Shown one piece after another: positions 25,833 to 33,287 of a stretch of DNA of 45,438 nucleotides. Origin of the DNA: an uncultured Pseudomonadota bacterium (GTDB lineage Bacteria > Pseudomonadota > Gammaproteobacteria > Steroidobacterales > Steroidobacteraceae); the NCBI GenBank assembly GCA_903884235.1, contig CAISEB010000015.1, forward strand, positions 1 to 45,438, written 5' to 3'. A model generated the notes under the pieces. That model searched no databases, had not been told where the DNA came from, and saw only the letters and a program-made list of their open reading frames with translations. A program made the position numbers and the translations under genes. Within the stretch, counting starts at the first letter, position 1, and each line of letters starts with the position of its first letter.

Positions 25833-26894
25833 TCAGGCGCGGCGCGCGAGTTCCGCCACGGTCATTCCGCCCGACAGCACCTGGGAGTCGAAGCCGCGCT
25901 CGTTCAGGATGAACGAGCCGGCCGAACTGCGCCGGCCAGTGTCGCAGACGACGATGTAGCGCAGCTTGGGGTCGAGCTGGCGCAGCTTGAGCCGCATGAA
26001 ATACAGCGGCACGTTGATCGCGCCCGGCAGGTGCCAGGTGTCGAACTCCGACGGCAGTCGGACGTCCAGCCACTTTGCTTCGCCGGCATCGACCATGGCC
26101 GCCGCGTCCTCGTAGCTGACGCGATGCTGCATCGGCTCGTTGAGGAGCGTGGTGAAGTCGCTCTTGTTGAGGCGCATCAGCACCGCGTCGGCTGCCGCGG
26201 CGACGGTCGCGTTGCGCTTCGCCTCGGAGATCAGCGCCTCTTCGCCGAAGGTGTCCCCCGGCCCGAGTTCGGCGAGCTTGATGCCTTCGCGGTTGAGCGG
26301 CGTCTCACGGGTCACGGAGCAGCGCCCGGAGACGATCACGTAGAAGAAGTCGCCTTCGTCGACTTGCTTGACGATTGCTTCGCCGGTCCGGTACGCCACG
26401 CGCTGCATGCGCATGAAGATGGCCTGCAGGTTGGACGGCGGTACGCGATGGAACGCCTTGGTCTGCAGCAGGGTGGTCATCCAGTCGTCGCCCGAGGGCG
26501 TGTCGCCGGAGGACAGCTCGCTGACTTCGTAGCTGCCGGTCTGGTCCCAGGTGAGCAGGACGTCGAGCAGGTCGCTGTCGATGGCGAGATATTCGATCGG
26601 GGTGGCGGCGCGGGCCGTGAAGCGGCGCGGAAGGCCAGGGGCGATCGGGTTGCGGGCCTCGACACTGCCGCCGCGCACGGTGCCGACCACCTTCGTGCCC
26701 ATCAGCAGCTCGACCTCGCCGCTGACAAGGTAGAACGTCCGCTTGTCGGTGTCTGACTCGCGGAACAACGTGCGACCCGCCGGCAGCTCCTTCAGGGAGG
26801 TCTTGCGCGCGAGCGCGGCAAGGTTGTCCTTCTTGAAGCCGTCGAACGGCGTGAACACACGCAGCAGCTTCGGGTCTAGAGACTCGTTCTCCAA
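25833..26894 (-). CDS. Double cyclic-nucleotide-binding domain protein with C-terminal rhodanese domain
   Basis: This 353-residue cytoplasmic protein has two cNMP-binding folds (about 14-120 and 142-252) followed by a rhodanese domain (about 258-350). The second cNMP fold keeps the phosphate-binding cassette ('FGEEALISEAKRNATV': Gly217-Glu218, Arg227, Ala229-Thr230), while the first has lost it. The rhodanese has Cys317 in the active loop 'CDTGRRS', so it could be catalytic. No DNA-binding domain is present, so it is not a Crp-type transcription factor. The frame opens with TTG at 26892-26894 just after an in-frame TAG; no ATG is near, and the Shine-Dalgarno is weak. It converges on the lipoprotein gene with 3 nt between stops. 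The role is unknown; cNMP control of sulfur transfer is a reasonable inference. Confidence 0.88.
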   Translation of the reverse strand: MENESLDPKLLRVFTPFDGFKKDNLAALARKTSLKELPAGRTLFRESDTDKRTFYLVSGEVELLMGTKVVGTVRGGSVEARNPIAPGLPRRFTARAATPIEYLAIDSDLLDVLLTWDQTGSYEVSELSSGDTPSGDDWMTTLLQTKAFHRVPPSNLQAIFMRMQRVAYRTGEAIVKQVDEGDFFYVIVSGRCSVTRETPLNREGIKLAELGPGDTFGEEALISEAKRNATVAAAADAVLMRLNKSDFTTLLNEPMQHRVSYEDAAAMVDAGEAKWLDVRLPSEFDTWHLPGAINVPLYFMRLKLRQLDPKLRYIVVCDTGRRSSAGSFILNERGFDSQVLSGGMTVAELARRA

Positions 26895-26967
26895 GATCTA
26901 TTACTTATTTCGCGGTGTTCTGGAGCGGGGACTTTAACATGACGGCGGACCTGGAACGTGCGCTGCC

Positions 26968-28998
26968 TCACGGCTTGAGCGAGAACCAGTGTGGATCCGG
27001 CCGGAACCGTTTTCCGTGCCGCGCTTCGAGCTCCCTGAGGCGGGCGATGACCGCGCCAAGCCCACGTCGCCGGGCATAATAGAGGGGCCCGCCGCGGAAC
27101 GGCGCGAAGCCGGTCCCGAACACGATCCCCGCATCGAGCAGGTCCTCGTCCGCGACGATGCCGGCACCCAGGCAGGCCACGGATTCATTCAGCATCGCGA
27201 GGATCAGCCGATCCTCGAGGTCCGCGGGTGGCGCCACGGTGGTCGTCGCGCGCACCGGCTTGCCGTCCCGCCACTCGTAGAGTCCGCGCCCGGTCTTGCG
27301 ACCGAGCTCGCCGGCGGCGACCTTCGGCTCGAGCACGGCGGGACGCGGCGTGTCGAACGCGGCGGACAGGACGCCACCGACGTGCAGTGCGATGTCGAGA
27401 CCAACGGTGTCGGCGAGCTCGATCGGACCCACCGGCATGCCGAAGCGGGTGGCCACCGCGTCGATGACCTCGAGTGGCACGCCTTCGCCCGCGGCGATCA
27501 TCGCCTCGGTCAGGTACGGGAACAGGATGCGGTTGACGAGGAAGCCCGGGGCACTGCGGCAGGGCACCGGCAGCTTGTCCAGGCGTCGCGCGAACGACAT
27601 CGCCGCGGCGACCGCAGCGGGGTCGGTGCGCCCGGCATGGATCACCTCGACGAGCGGCATGCGCGCCACCGGGTTGAAGAAATGCAGCCCGACGAGGCGC
27701 GTCGGATCCGCAAGCGTGGTCGCGAGCGCGCCGAGTTCCAGGCTCGAGGTGTTGGTCGCGAGCAGCGCGCCGGACTTCAGGCGCGGCTCGATGGAGACAT
27801 ACAGCGCTTGCTTGGCCTCCGCATCCTCGTAGATCGCCTCGATCACGACCTCCGCATCCGCAATGCCGTTGCCGGCGCTGTCGGCGTGCAGTCGAGCGGC
27901 GAACGCCTCGGCCTCCGCAGCCGAGCGCGCGCGGTCGCCGTACTCCTTGCGCACCCGCTCGATTGCCCGCGCGACCAGGTCCTCGGACCGATCCTGCAGC
28001 GTGACCTCGAGCCCACGCCGCGCGCACCATGCCGCGATGTCGGCGCCCATGGTGCCGGCGCCGACCACGTGTACCCGTGACACCGGCAGCTCGGCCTTGC
28101 CGCCAAGCGCCTTGAGCCGGTCCTGCAGGAAGAACACCCGCACGAGGCTACGCGAGGTGTCGGTACAGAACAGCGTGGCGATCGATCGCGCCTCGGCGAC
28201 GTAAGCGGCCTCGCCGTGCGCGCCATAGCGGCGCCACAGGTCGATCACCGCGTACGGCGCGGGATACTGGTCCTCGCGCACGCGCCGCGACACCGTCGCT
28301 CGCGCCTGGGCTGCGACGATCGCGCGCATCGGCGGGTAGGACAGCAACCGGTCCAGCCACGGCGCACGCCGCGGTGTCGGCGCCTCGAGCGCGACGGCGG
28401 CGGCAACGTCCCGGAGCGCCTCTCGCGGGCAGAGGCGATCGACGAGCCCGAGCGCCAGGGCCCGCTTGGCGCGGACCGGCTTGCCGCTGAGCGTCATGTC
28501 GAGGGCAGCCCGGCCCCCGATCAGTCGCGGCAGGCGCACGGTGCCGCCGAAGCCGGGATGGACACCGAGCTGGACCTCCGGCACCCCGAGGCTGACGGTG
28601 TCCTCGTCTGCCGCGACGCGATAACGACACGCCAGAGCGAGTTCGAGCCCGCCACCGAGTGCGAATCCGTGGATGGCGGCGACGGTCGGGCAGGGCATGC
28701 GTGCCAGGCGCTCGATGACCAGCTGGCCGGACCGGATCAGGTCGAACCCCTGCTCCGGCGTGACCAGGTTCTTGAATTCCGAGATGTCTGCGCCGGCGAT
28801 GAAGCCATTGCGCTTGGCGGACCACACGACGATGGCGCGTGGCCGTGCGGCCTCCGCCTGCGCCAGGCGTTCGTTCAGAGACTCGAGGACCTCCCGCGAC
28901 AGGACATTCGTCGAGGCGCCCGCGCGATCCGCGCCGAGCCAGCCGATGCCACGCTCATCGACGGTCCAGGTCCAGTGGTTCGGGAATGCTGCTGCCAT
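26968..28998 (-). CDS. FadB/FadJ-like enoyl-CoA hydratase/3-hydroxyacyl-CoA dehydrogenase
   Basis: This 676-residue bifunctional enzyme should hydrate trans-2-enoyl-CoA and oxidise L-3-hydroxyacyl-CoA to 3-oxoacyl-CoA in fatty acid beta-oxidation. The crotonase half carries the oxyanion-hole segment 'IHGFALGGGLEL' and the catalytic pair Glu119 and Glu141 (Glu119/Glu139 in E. coli FadB). The dehydrogenase half starts at about 317 with 'VVGAGTMGADIA', has 'NTSSLELG' and 'GLHFFNPVARMPLVEVI' with the catalytic His, and both 3HCDH C-terminal repeats. It is somewhat shorter than FadB (729) and FadJ (714). No thiolase gene (fadA or fadI) is adjacent, so it works with a partner encoded elsewhere. The start is the ATG at 28996-28998. 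Confidence 0.92.
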   Translation of the reverse strand: MAAAFPNHWTWTVDERGIGWLGADRAGASTNVLSREVLESLNERLAQAEAARPRAIVVWSAKRNGFIAGADISEFKNLVTPEQGFDLIRSGQLVIERLARMPCPTVAAIHGFALGGGLELALACRYRVAADEDTVSLGVPEVQLGVHPGFGGTVRLPRLIGGRAALDMTLSGKPVRAKRALALGLVDRLCPREALRDVAAAVALEAPTPRRAPWLDRLLSYPPMRAIVAAQARATVSRRVREDQYPAPYAVIDLWRRYGAHGEAAYVAEARSIATLFCTDTSRSLVRVFFLQDRLKALGGKAELPVSRVHVVGAGTMGADIAAWCARRGLEVTLQDRSEDLVARAIERVRKEYGDRARSAAEAEAFAARLHADSAGNGIADAEVVIEAIYEDAEAKQALYVSIEPRLKSGALLATNTSSLELGALATTLADPTRLVGLHFFNPVARMPLVEVIHAGRTDPAAVAAAMSFARRLDKLPVPCRSAPGFLVNRILFPYLTEAMIAAGEGVPLEVIDAVATRFGMPVGPIELADTVGLDIALHVGGVLSAAFDTPRPAVLEPKVAAGELGRKTGRGLYEWRDGKPVRATTTVAPPADLEDRLILAMLNESVACLGAGIVADEDLLDAGIVFGTGFAPFRGGPLYYARRRGLGAVIARLRELEARHGKRFRPDPHWFSLKP

Positions 28999-29015
28999 CG
29001 GCGGGTTCCCGGAGA

Positions 29016-29777
29016 TCAGGTGGGCGGTGGACTACGCGCCGCGCCGGTGACCTCGAAATCGCAGACGAGCGGCAGGTGATCGGAGTAGCGCACGGCCGGC
29101 ATCCGGAATTCGCGGATCTCGATTCCGGCCGTGTACAGGATGAAGTCGAGCTCCCGACGCGGATTGTTGCTCGGGTAGGAGGGTAGCCCTGCGACGTTGG
29201 CGCTGCGCAGTCCCGCAGCCTGCATGAACAGGTAGATCTCGTGCTCGCCCCAGAACGTGTTGAAGTCGCCGGCCAGCAGCACGGGCTTCGTCGAGCGCGT
29301 CACGAGGTCATGAAGCGTGCGCAGCTGCGCCTGGCGGTGACGGTACTTCAGCGAGAGATGGACGAGGAAGATGACGGCGTCCTCGAGTTCGAGCTCGATG
29401 ATCAGCCGCTTGATGCCGGTGTCGAAGTAATGGAATCGCTCGCCGTGGACCCGCGGCGCCGCGAGAAACGCGTTGCATTGCTTGCGCACGATCGGCATCA
29501 GGCTCTGGATCGACTCCGTGCCGTACTTGCACTCGTAGATGGAGTAATGGCCGAGCTCGGCGGCGATGAATTCGGCCTGGTTGATCATCCCGCTGCGGAT
29601 CGAGCCCGTATCCACCTCGACGAGGCCCACGACGTCGGGGTCCTCGGCCTTGATGAAGCGCGTGATGTCGGTCAGCGCCTGGCGATTGCTGCGCAGGTAC
29701 CCGGCACCGGGCACGGGCAGGTGGAAGGAGGCGCCGGTTCCGGTCGCGTAGCGGATGTTGTAGACGAGGATGCGCAT
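29016..29777 (-). CDS. Endonuclease/exonuclease/phosphatase (EEP) family protein
   Basis: This 253-residue protein has the EEP (DNase I-like) fold. The catalytic residues are visible: Asn7 in 'VYNIRY', Glu54 in 'VGLVEVD', His140 in 'FLVHLS', Asp171 and Asn173 in 'LAGDFNTF', Asp211 ('ELDFIL') and the terminal Asp233-His234 ('YSDHLPL'). Substrates in the family range from DNA to inositol phosphates and sphingomyelin, and nothing here decides between them. It has no signal peptide. The start is the ATG at 29775-29777. It is divergent from the TIR-like gene with 99 nt between starts. Confidence 0.88.
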   Translation of the reverse strand: MRILVYNIRYATGTGASFHLPVPGAGYLRSNRQALTDITRFIKAEDPDVVGLVEVDTGSIRSGMINQAEFIAAELGHYSIYECKYGTESIQSLMPIVRKQCNAFLAAPRVHGERFHYFDTGIKRLIIELELEDAVIFLVHLSLKYRHRQAQLRTLHDLVTRSTKPVLLAGDFNTFWGEHEIYLFMQAAGLRSANVAGLPSYPSNNPRRELDFILYTAGIEIREFRMPAVRYSDHLPLVCDFEVTGAARSPPPT

Positions 29778-29876
29778 GTCGGGAGAGGCGCTCCGATTTC
29801 CGCGCCGCAGCGGCATCTTATCGTGTTGGTCGCCGGGCCGTAGGCTAAACTCAAGCCCTCGATGCGAGGTCCAGAC

Positions 29877-30332
29877 ATGATCTCCCAATCCGACCCGGTA
29901 CGCATCTTCGTCGGCCACTACTGGCAGACCGACGATGACTACCTGCGCGTGTTCGAGTATCTGGAAAGCGCACGGAACTTCTTCTACGCCAACTCCAGTC
30001 GCCCCGAGCCCCGGCCGGACGGTGGCCGCGAGGCGGAGCGCGAGGAGCTGCGTCGCCAGATCGCACCGGCCGAGGCGGTCATCCTGGTCGCCTCCCACCA
30101 CCGCCGCGCGCCGGAATTGATCGAATTCCAGGCACGTTTCGCCAAGGCGGCGAAGAAGCCGGTGATCCTGATGATGAGCTTTGGGGGCACCAGCGTGATC
30201 GCGCGCGACCTGCAGGTGCTTGCGGACACGACGATCGACTGGAGCGAGCGGGCGCTCACCCAGGCGCTGAGACGCTATGCGCGCAAGGAAGACACGGCCC
30301 GCTGGGACACGATCGACTTCAAGCTCGACTGA
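29877..30332 (+). CDS. TIR-like (MTH538/DUF1863, ThsB-like fold) domain protein
   Basis: The 151-residue single-domain protein resembles the MTH538 TIR-like family. It has a first strand 'VRIFVGHYW', a helix 'DDDYLRVFEYLESARNFFYANSS', then 'LRRQIAPAEAVILVASHH' and 'APELIEFQARFAKAAKKPVILMM'. In ThsB-type TIRs a glutamate in the helix before the fourth strand is catalytic; Glu80 or Glu83 lies at the equivalent place. The ATG at 29877 is preferred over the one at 29862 because GAGG (29866-29869) is 7 nt upstream. No ThsA gene is near, so a Thoeris system is not claimed. It could instead be a flavodoxin-like regulatory or housekeeping TIR-like protein. Confidence 0.72.
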   Translation: MISQSDPVRIFVGHYWQTDDDYLRVFEYLESARNFFYANSSRPEPRPDGGREAEREELRRQIAPAEAVILVASHHRRAPELIEFQARFAKAAKKPVILMMSFGGTSVIARDLQVLADTTIDWSERALTQALRRYARKEDTARWDTIDFKLD

Positions 30333-30335
30333 GCG

Positions 30336-30725
30336 TCATGCCTCGGCGGCGAACAGGGTGTGCACGTCGGCGCCGCCGTCCTCCGCGCCACTGGCGGGCA
30401 CCGCGCGCATCGCATCCTCGACCGGGCGAGGGCTGCTCAGCCGCGCGACCTGCCCGAACAGCGTCACCACCCGCGCCGCGAGTTCCTCGGCCTGCTCGTT
30501 CGACATCTTGCGGACGGTCGACTGCACCGCTGTTTCGCCGCGCAGCGGCGCCACGGACTCGAACGCCGCCAGCAGCGCGCTGAGGTCGGCGCGCAACGAC
30601 GGCGGCAGGTCGCCCGCGTCGAGTTCAGTCAAATACTTCGAGAAAGTCACCATAAGCCTCTGTTTCAGAGGCGTTCCCTTGCTCAACTCAAGGGCTGCGG
30701 AGTGCAGCTTTCCCCAGGCGCTCAT
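30336..30725 (-). CDS. Conserved-looking small protein of unknown function
   Basis: I do not recognise this 129-residue protein. It is mainly helical with no signal peptide or membrane segment, and starts 'MSAWGKLHSAALELSKGTPLK'-like (the first 20 residues look amphipathic). It contains 'LTELDAGDLPPSLRADLSALL' in the middle and an Ala/Gly-rich tail. Codon composition fits the genome. Its stop is 3 nt from the stop of the TIR-like gene, so the two converge. A perfect stem-loop lies inside its 5' coding part (30656-30672). A possible promoter lies at 30852-30879. Confidence 0.6.
   Translation of the reverse strand: MSAWGKLHSAALELSKGTPLKQRLMVTFSKYLTELDAGDLPPSLRADLSALLAAFESVAPLRGETAVQSTVRKMSNEQAEELAARVVTLFGQVARLSSPRPVEDAMRAVPASGAEDGGADVHTLFAAEA
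30656..30672. repeat. Perfect short hairpin inside the small unknown gene
   Basis: GCCTCTG-TTT-CAGAGGC forms a 7-bp stem with a 3-nt loop. It lies about 18-23 codons into the minus-strand gene. It could be chance given coding constraints, or an mRNA structure that affects early translation. Confidence 0.3.
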
Positions 30726-31267
30726 TCGTTGTTCTCGGTCCCGTCAGACACGCGCGGCGCGCCACCGTCGCGTGGCTTGCACTGCAGAGCTTATGTAGTT
30801 TCGAAGGTCCTGGGGGGCGGTTTTTGGCCGTCCTATCAAGCCTCTGCACCGACTATAACCAGCGACGGTGAAAATGCAACGCCGAAAGAATTGTGGCGGG
30901 GCCGCAGCCTCCGGTGGCGACTGGTCGGGCCCGTACTTCGTGTAATGCGTTCAGTAGAATTGGCAAACTACTGTAATGAATAGCAATAGTGCTTTCTTGC
31001 GTATACGCGACGCCTCCGGCCCATGCTCCGACGCGCCGGTGCCCGCAGATCCCGATTTCGCATCCGGGCGGCCGGTGCCCAGCGGTCGGTTCAATGTTCG
31101 GTACCGGACAAATGTGATCTGCGTCCCACAAATCCAGGCCGACGCTAAAGGCCGACAGAAAATGTGAAATCGCCCGCCTCCCGCCGGCAGACCCACCTTC
31201 ACCATCCTCCGTGAAAGCCGCAGGACGCCGCTGGTGTACGGGCGACTGCTCACGGAGGATCCGCCAC
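30726..31267. promoter_or_regulatory. 542-bp intergenic region with several palindromes
   Basis: No gene is credible here. The region is clearly more AT-rich than its surroundings and separates divergent genes, so it probably holds both promoters. It contains the inverted repeat CAGTAG-N10-CTACTG (30952-30957 and 30968-30973), a direct repeat of TGTAATG (30941 and 30972, 31 nt apart), the palindrome GCGTATACGC (30999-31008) and the palindrome CGGTACCG (31099-31106). These are candidate operator sites for control of the downstream signalling operon. None matches a regulator that I can name. Confidence 0.5.
30852..30879 (-). promoter_or_regulatory. Candidate promoter for the small unknown gene
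   Basis: On the minus strand TTGCAT (30879-30874) is followed after 16 nt by TATAGT (30857-30852), the latter with 5 of 6 matches to TATAAT. The leader to the ATG at 30725 would be about 120 nt. Weak, sequence-only call. Confidence 0.25.
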
Positions 31268-33208
31268 TTGTCAGCCGCACAGCAATCCATCGGAGCCGCG
31301 CCGACCCCCCGGTCACCCGCGCCGCAGCCGGCGAAGCGCGTGAGCGTGCTGCTCGTCTCCGCGGACTCGACGGTGTGGCGCGCCCTCTCGGCCGTGCCCG
31401 GCGCCGAACAGATCATGCAGTTCGACACGGTCGCGGAACTGCTCGGCGCATGGCCGCGGAACCGTGCGGCCGTGGTGGCGCTCGATAGCCGATCGGTGGG
31501 CGATCTCGCGGCTGCCCTCGACGCCCTTGGCGCCCACGGTTCGGCCCTCGTTGGCATCGCGCTGGTCGACGAGGAGCGGCGTGTCGGCGCGGCCGTGCTC
31601 GAGCGCCAGCGCCGCCTGTTCGAACACCTGTTGCTGCCACTCGATGCCGGCACGGCGAAGAGCGTGCTGGAGCACGCCTCGGAGGAAGCCCAGGCACGGC
31701 GTGTGCTGGAGGTCGGGGACCCGACGCCCGAGGCCGCGCCCGTAGACCCCTCGCCGCAGGCGGCTGCGCCCGTCGTCGCGACGCCCGCGCCGGCCAGCTC
31801 AGCCGAAGCACCGCGACGCCACCGGCGCACCACCGCAGCCCCCGCGGCGCCGGCTGCACCGGCCTCGAGCGCCGGGTCGCCGCGGCGCCGCCTCTGGATC
31901 GGCGCCGCCGCCGTGGCGGCCCTGGCCGCAGCGACCGGCGTCTGGTACCTCACGCACGGCACGGACTCCCTGCCGGCGCCGAAGGCGCCTGTCGTCGTCC
32001 CGACGCCGGCTGCGGCTTCATCGCCCGCGACGCCACCCGCGGCGGTCCCCTTGGCTTCGGTGGAAGAACAGGTCGACCCACTGCTTGACCGGGCGCGCGC
32101 GGCGATGCGCGACCGGCGCTACATCGATCCGCCGGACGACAACGCGTTCGCGCACTACAAGGCGGTGCTGGCGCTCGACGGGAGGAACGGCGAGGCCCGG
32201 CAGGGGCTCGCGCGGATCGCCGAACTCCTGCTCGTGCGCGCCGCCGGTGCACTTGCCGCCCGCGACAACGCCGCCGCGCTACGCTCGCTCGAGGCGGCGC
32301 GCGCGATCGCGCCGGATCACCCGCGGCTCGCCGCGCTCGATTCCCAGGTCAGTGCACACGCCTCCGAACTCTCCGCAGGCCAGGTCCAGGCCGCGATGCA
32401 GGCGGGGGCCTTCGCGCGCGCCGCGACCCTGCTCGGCCAGGGCGAGAAGGCCGGCGTCATCAGCGCGGGAGATGCGGCGAGCCTGCGCCAGGAACTCGGG
32501 CGGCGCACGGCTGCGGCCCAGATCACCGAGCTTATGCGCCTCGTGCAGGCGCGCATCAGCCAGGGGCAACTGCTGGAACCCGCCGGCGACAGCGCCAAGG
32601 GCTACCTTGCCGCCCTTGCGGAGCGCGGCGGCCCGGGGATGGCGGAGGAGGTCGCCCGCCTGACGGATCTCTATCAGAAGCGGGTGACCGCGGAAGCACG
32701 CGCGGCGATCGCGGCCGGCGCCTGGACGCAGGCCGACGCCTGGGTCGCTGAGTTGCGCACCACAAAGGGTGGCAGCGCGCTTGCGCAGCCGATCCAGAAG
32801 GACATCGACCGGCACGCTGCGGACAGCCGTGCCCCCGAGCCCACCCGTGCCGCACCGCCGCCGGTGGACGCACCCCCGGCCCCGGTCGTGGCCCCGATCA
32901 CGACGGCGGCGCCCGCGCCGGGCATCGCATCGCCCGCGCACCTCGCCAAGCCGCTCAAGGTCGACTACCCGCGCGCGGCGGCACTCGCCAACGCGTCGGG
33001 CTGGGTGACGGTCGAAGCCGAGATCGACGGCAATGGCCACGCCTCCGCTGTCCGCGTGCTCGCAGCCGAACCCACCGGCCTGTTCGAGAGCGCCGCGCAG
33101 GATGCGGTGCGCCGCGCGACGTTCCTCCCGGCCACGGCCACCGACGGCAGCCACCCGCGCACCACGGTGTCGCTGCGCGTCCGTTTCAGGCTGGACGACC
33201 GCCCGTGA
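31268..33208 (+). CDS. Degenerate receiver / transmembrane / TonB C-terminal domain fusion
   Basis: This 646-residue protein has an unusual build. Residues about 24-140 look like a CheY-like receiver ('VSVLLVSADS', 'AAVVALDSRS' with Asp73 at the phospho-acceptor place), but the first acidic pair and the beta5 Lys-Pro are missing, so it is probably a pseudo-receiver. A Pro/Ala-rich linker leads to one transmembrane helix (about 209-228). The periplasmic part has TPR-like helices (about 265-540), a second Pro/Ala linker and a TonB_C domain (about 560-645; 'DYPRAAALANASGWVTVE', then 'ATFLPATATDG'). The start is taken as TTG at 31268 with GGAGG at 31254-31258; a GTG at 31211 is in frame but lacks a site. 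It is the first of four same-strand genes with a kinase, a CheY-like protein and CheX. Classic TonB features (ExbBD-type helix with His, Pro-rich Glu-Pro/Lys-Pro span) are weak, so it may not energise TonB-dependent receptors. Confidence 0.82.
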   Translation: MSAAQQSIGAAPTPRSPAPQPAKRVSVLLVSADSTVWRALSAVPGAEQIMQFDTVAELLGAWPRNRAAVVALDSRSVGDLAAALDALGAHGSALVGIALVDEERRVGAAVLERQRRLFEHLLLPLDAGTAKSVLEHASEEAQARRVLEVGDPTPEAAPVDPSPQAAAPVVATPAPASSAEAPRRHRRTTAAPAAPAAPASSAGSPRRRLWIGAAAVAALAAATGVWYLTHGTDSLPAPKAPVVVPTPAAASSPATPPAAVPLASVEEQVDPLLDRARAAMRDRRYIDPPDDNAFAHYKAVLALDGRNGEARQGLARIAELLLVRAAGALAARDNAAALRSLEAARAIAPDHPRLAALDSQVSAHASELSAGQVQAAMQAGAFARAATLLGQGEKAGVISAGDAASLRQELGRRTAAAQITELMRLVQARISQGQLLEPAGDSAKGYLAALAERGGPGMAEEVARLTDLYQKRVTAEARAAIAAGAWTQADAWVAELRTTKGGSALAQPIQKDIDRHAADSRAPEPTRAAPPPVDAPPAPVVAPITTAAPAPGIASPAHLAKPLKVDYPRAAALANASGWVTVEAEIDGNGHASAVRVLAAEPTGLFESAAQDAVRRATFLPATATDGSHPRTTVSLRVRFRLDDRP

Positions 33209-33287
33209 GCGATCCCGACGGCCGCAACGATTTCAATGCTGGGCGGTGCCACGCCGAAGATGACGGGCGCTGCCGGAGATCCATCCG

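Noticed and set aside
29016-30332. Calling the TIR-like gene part of a Thoeris defence system
   Set aside because: No ThsA-type gene (NAD-sensing effector) is adjacent, so the name is not supported.
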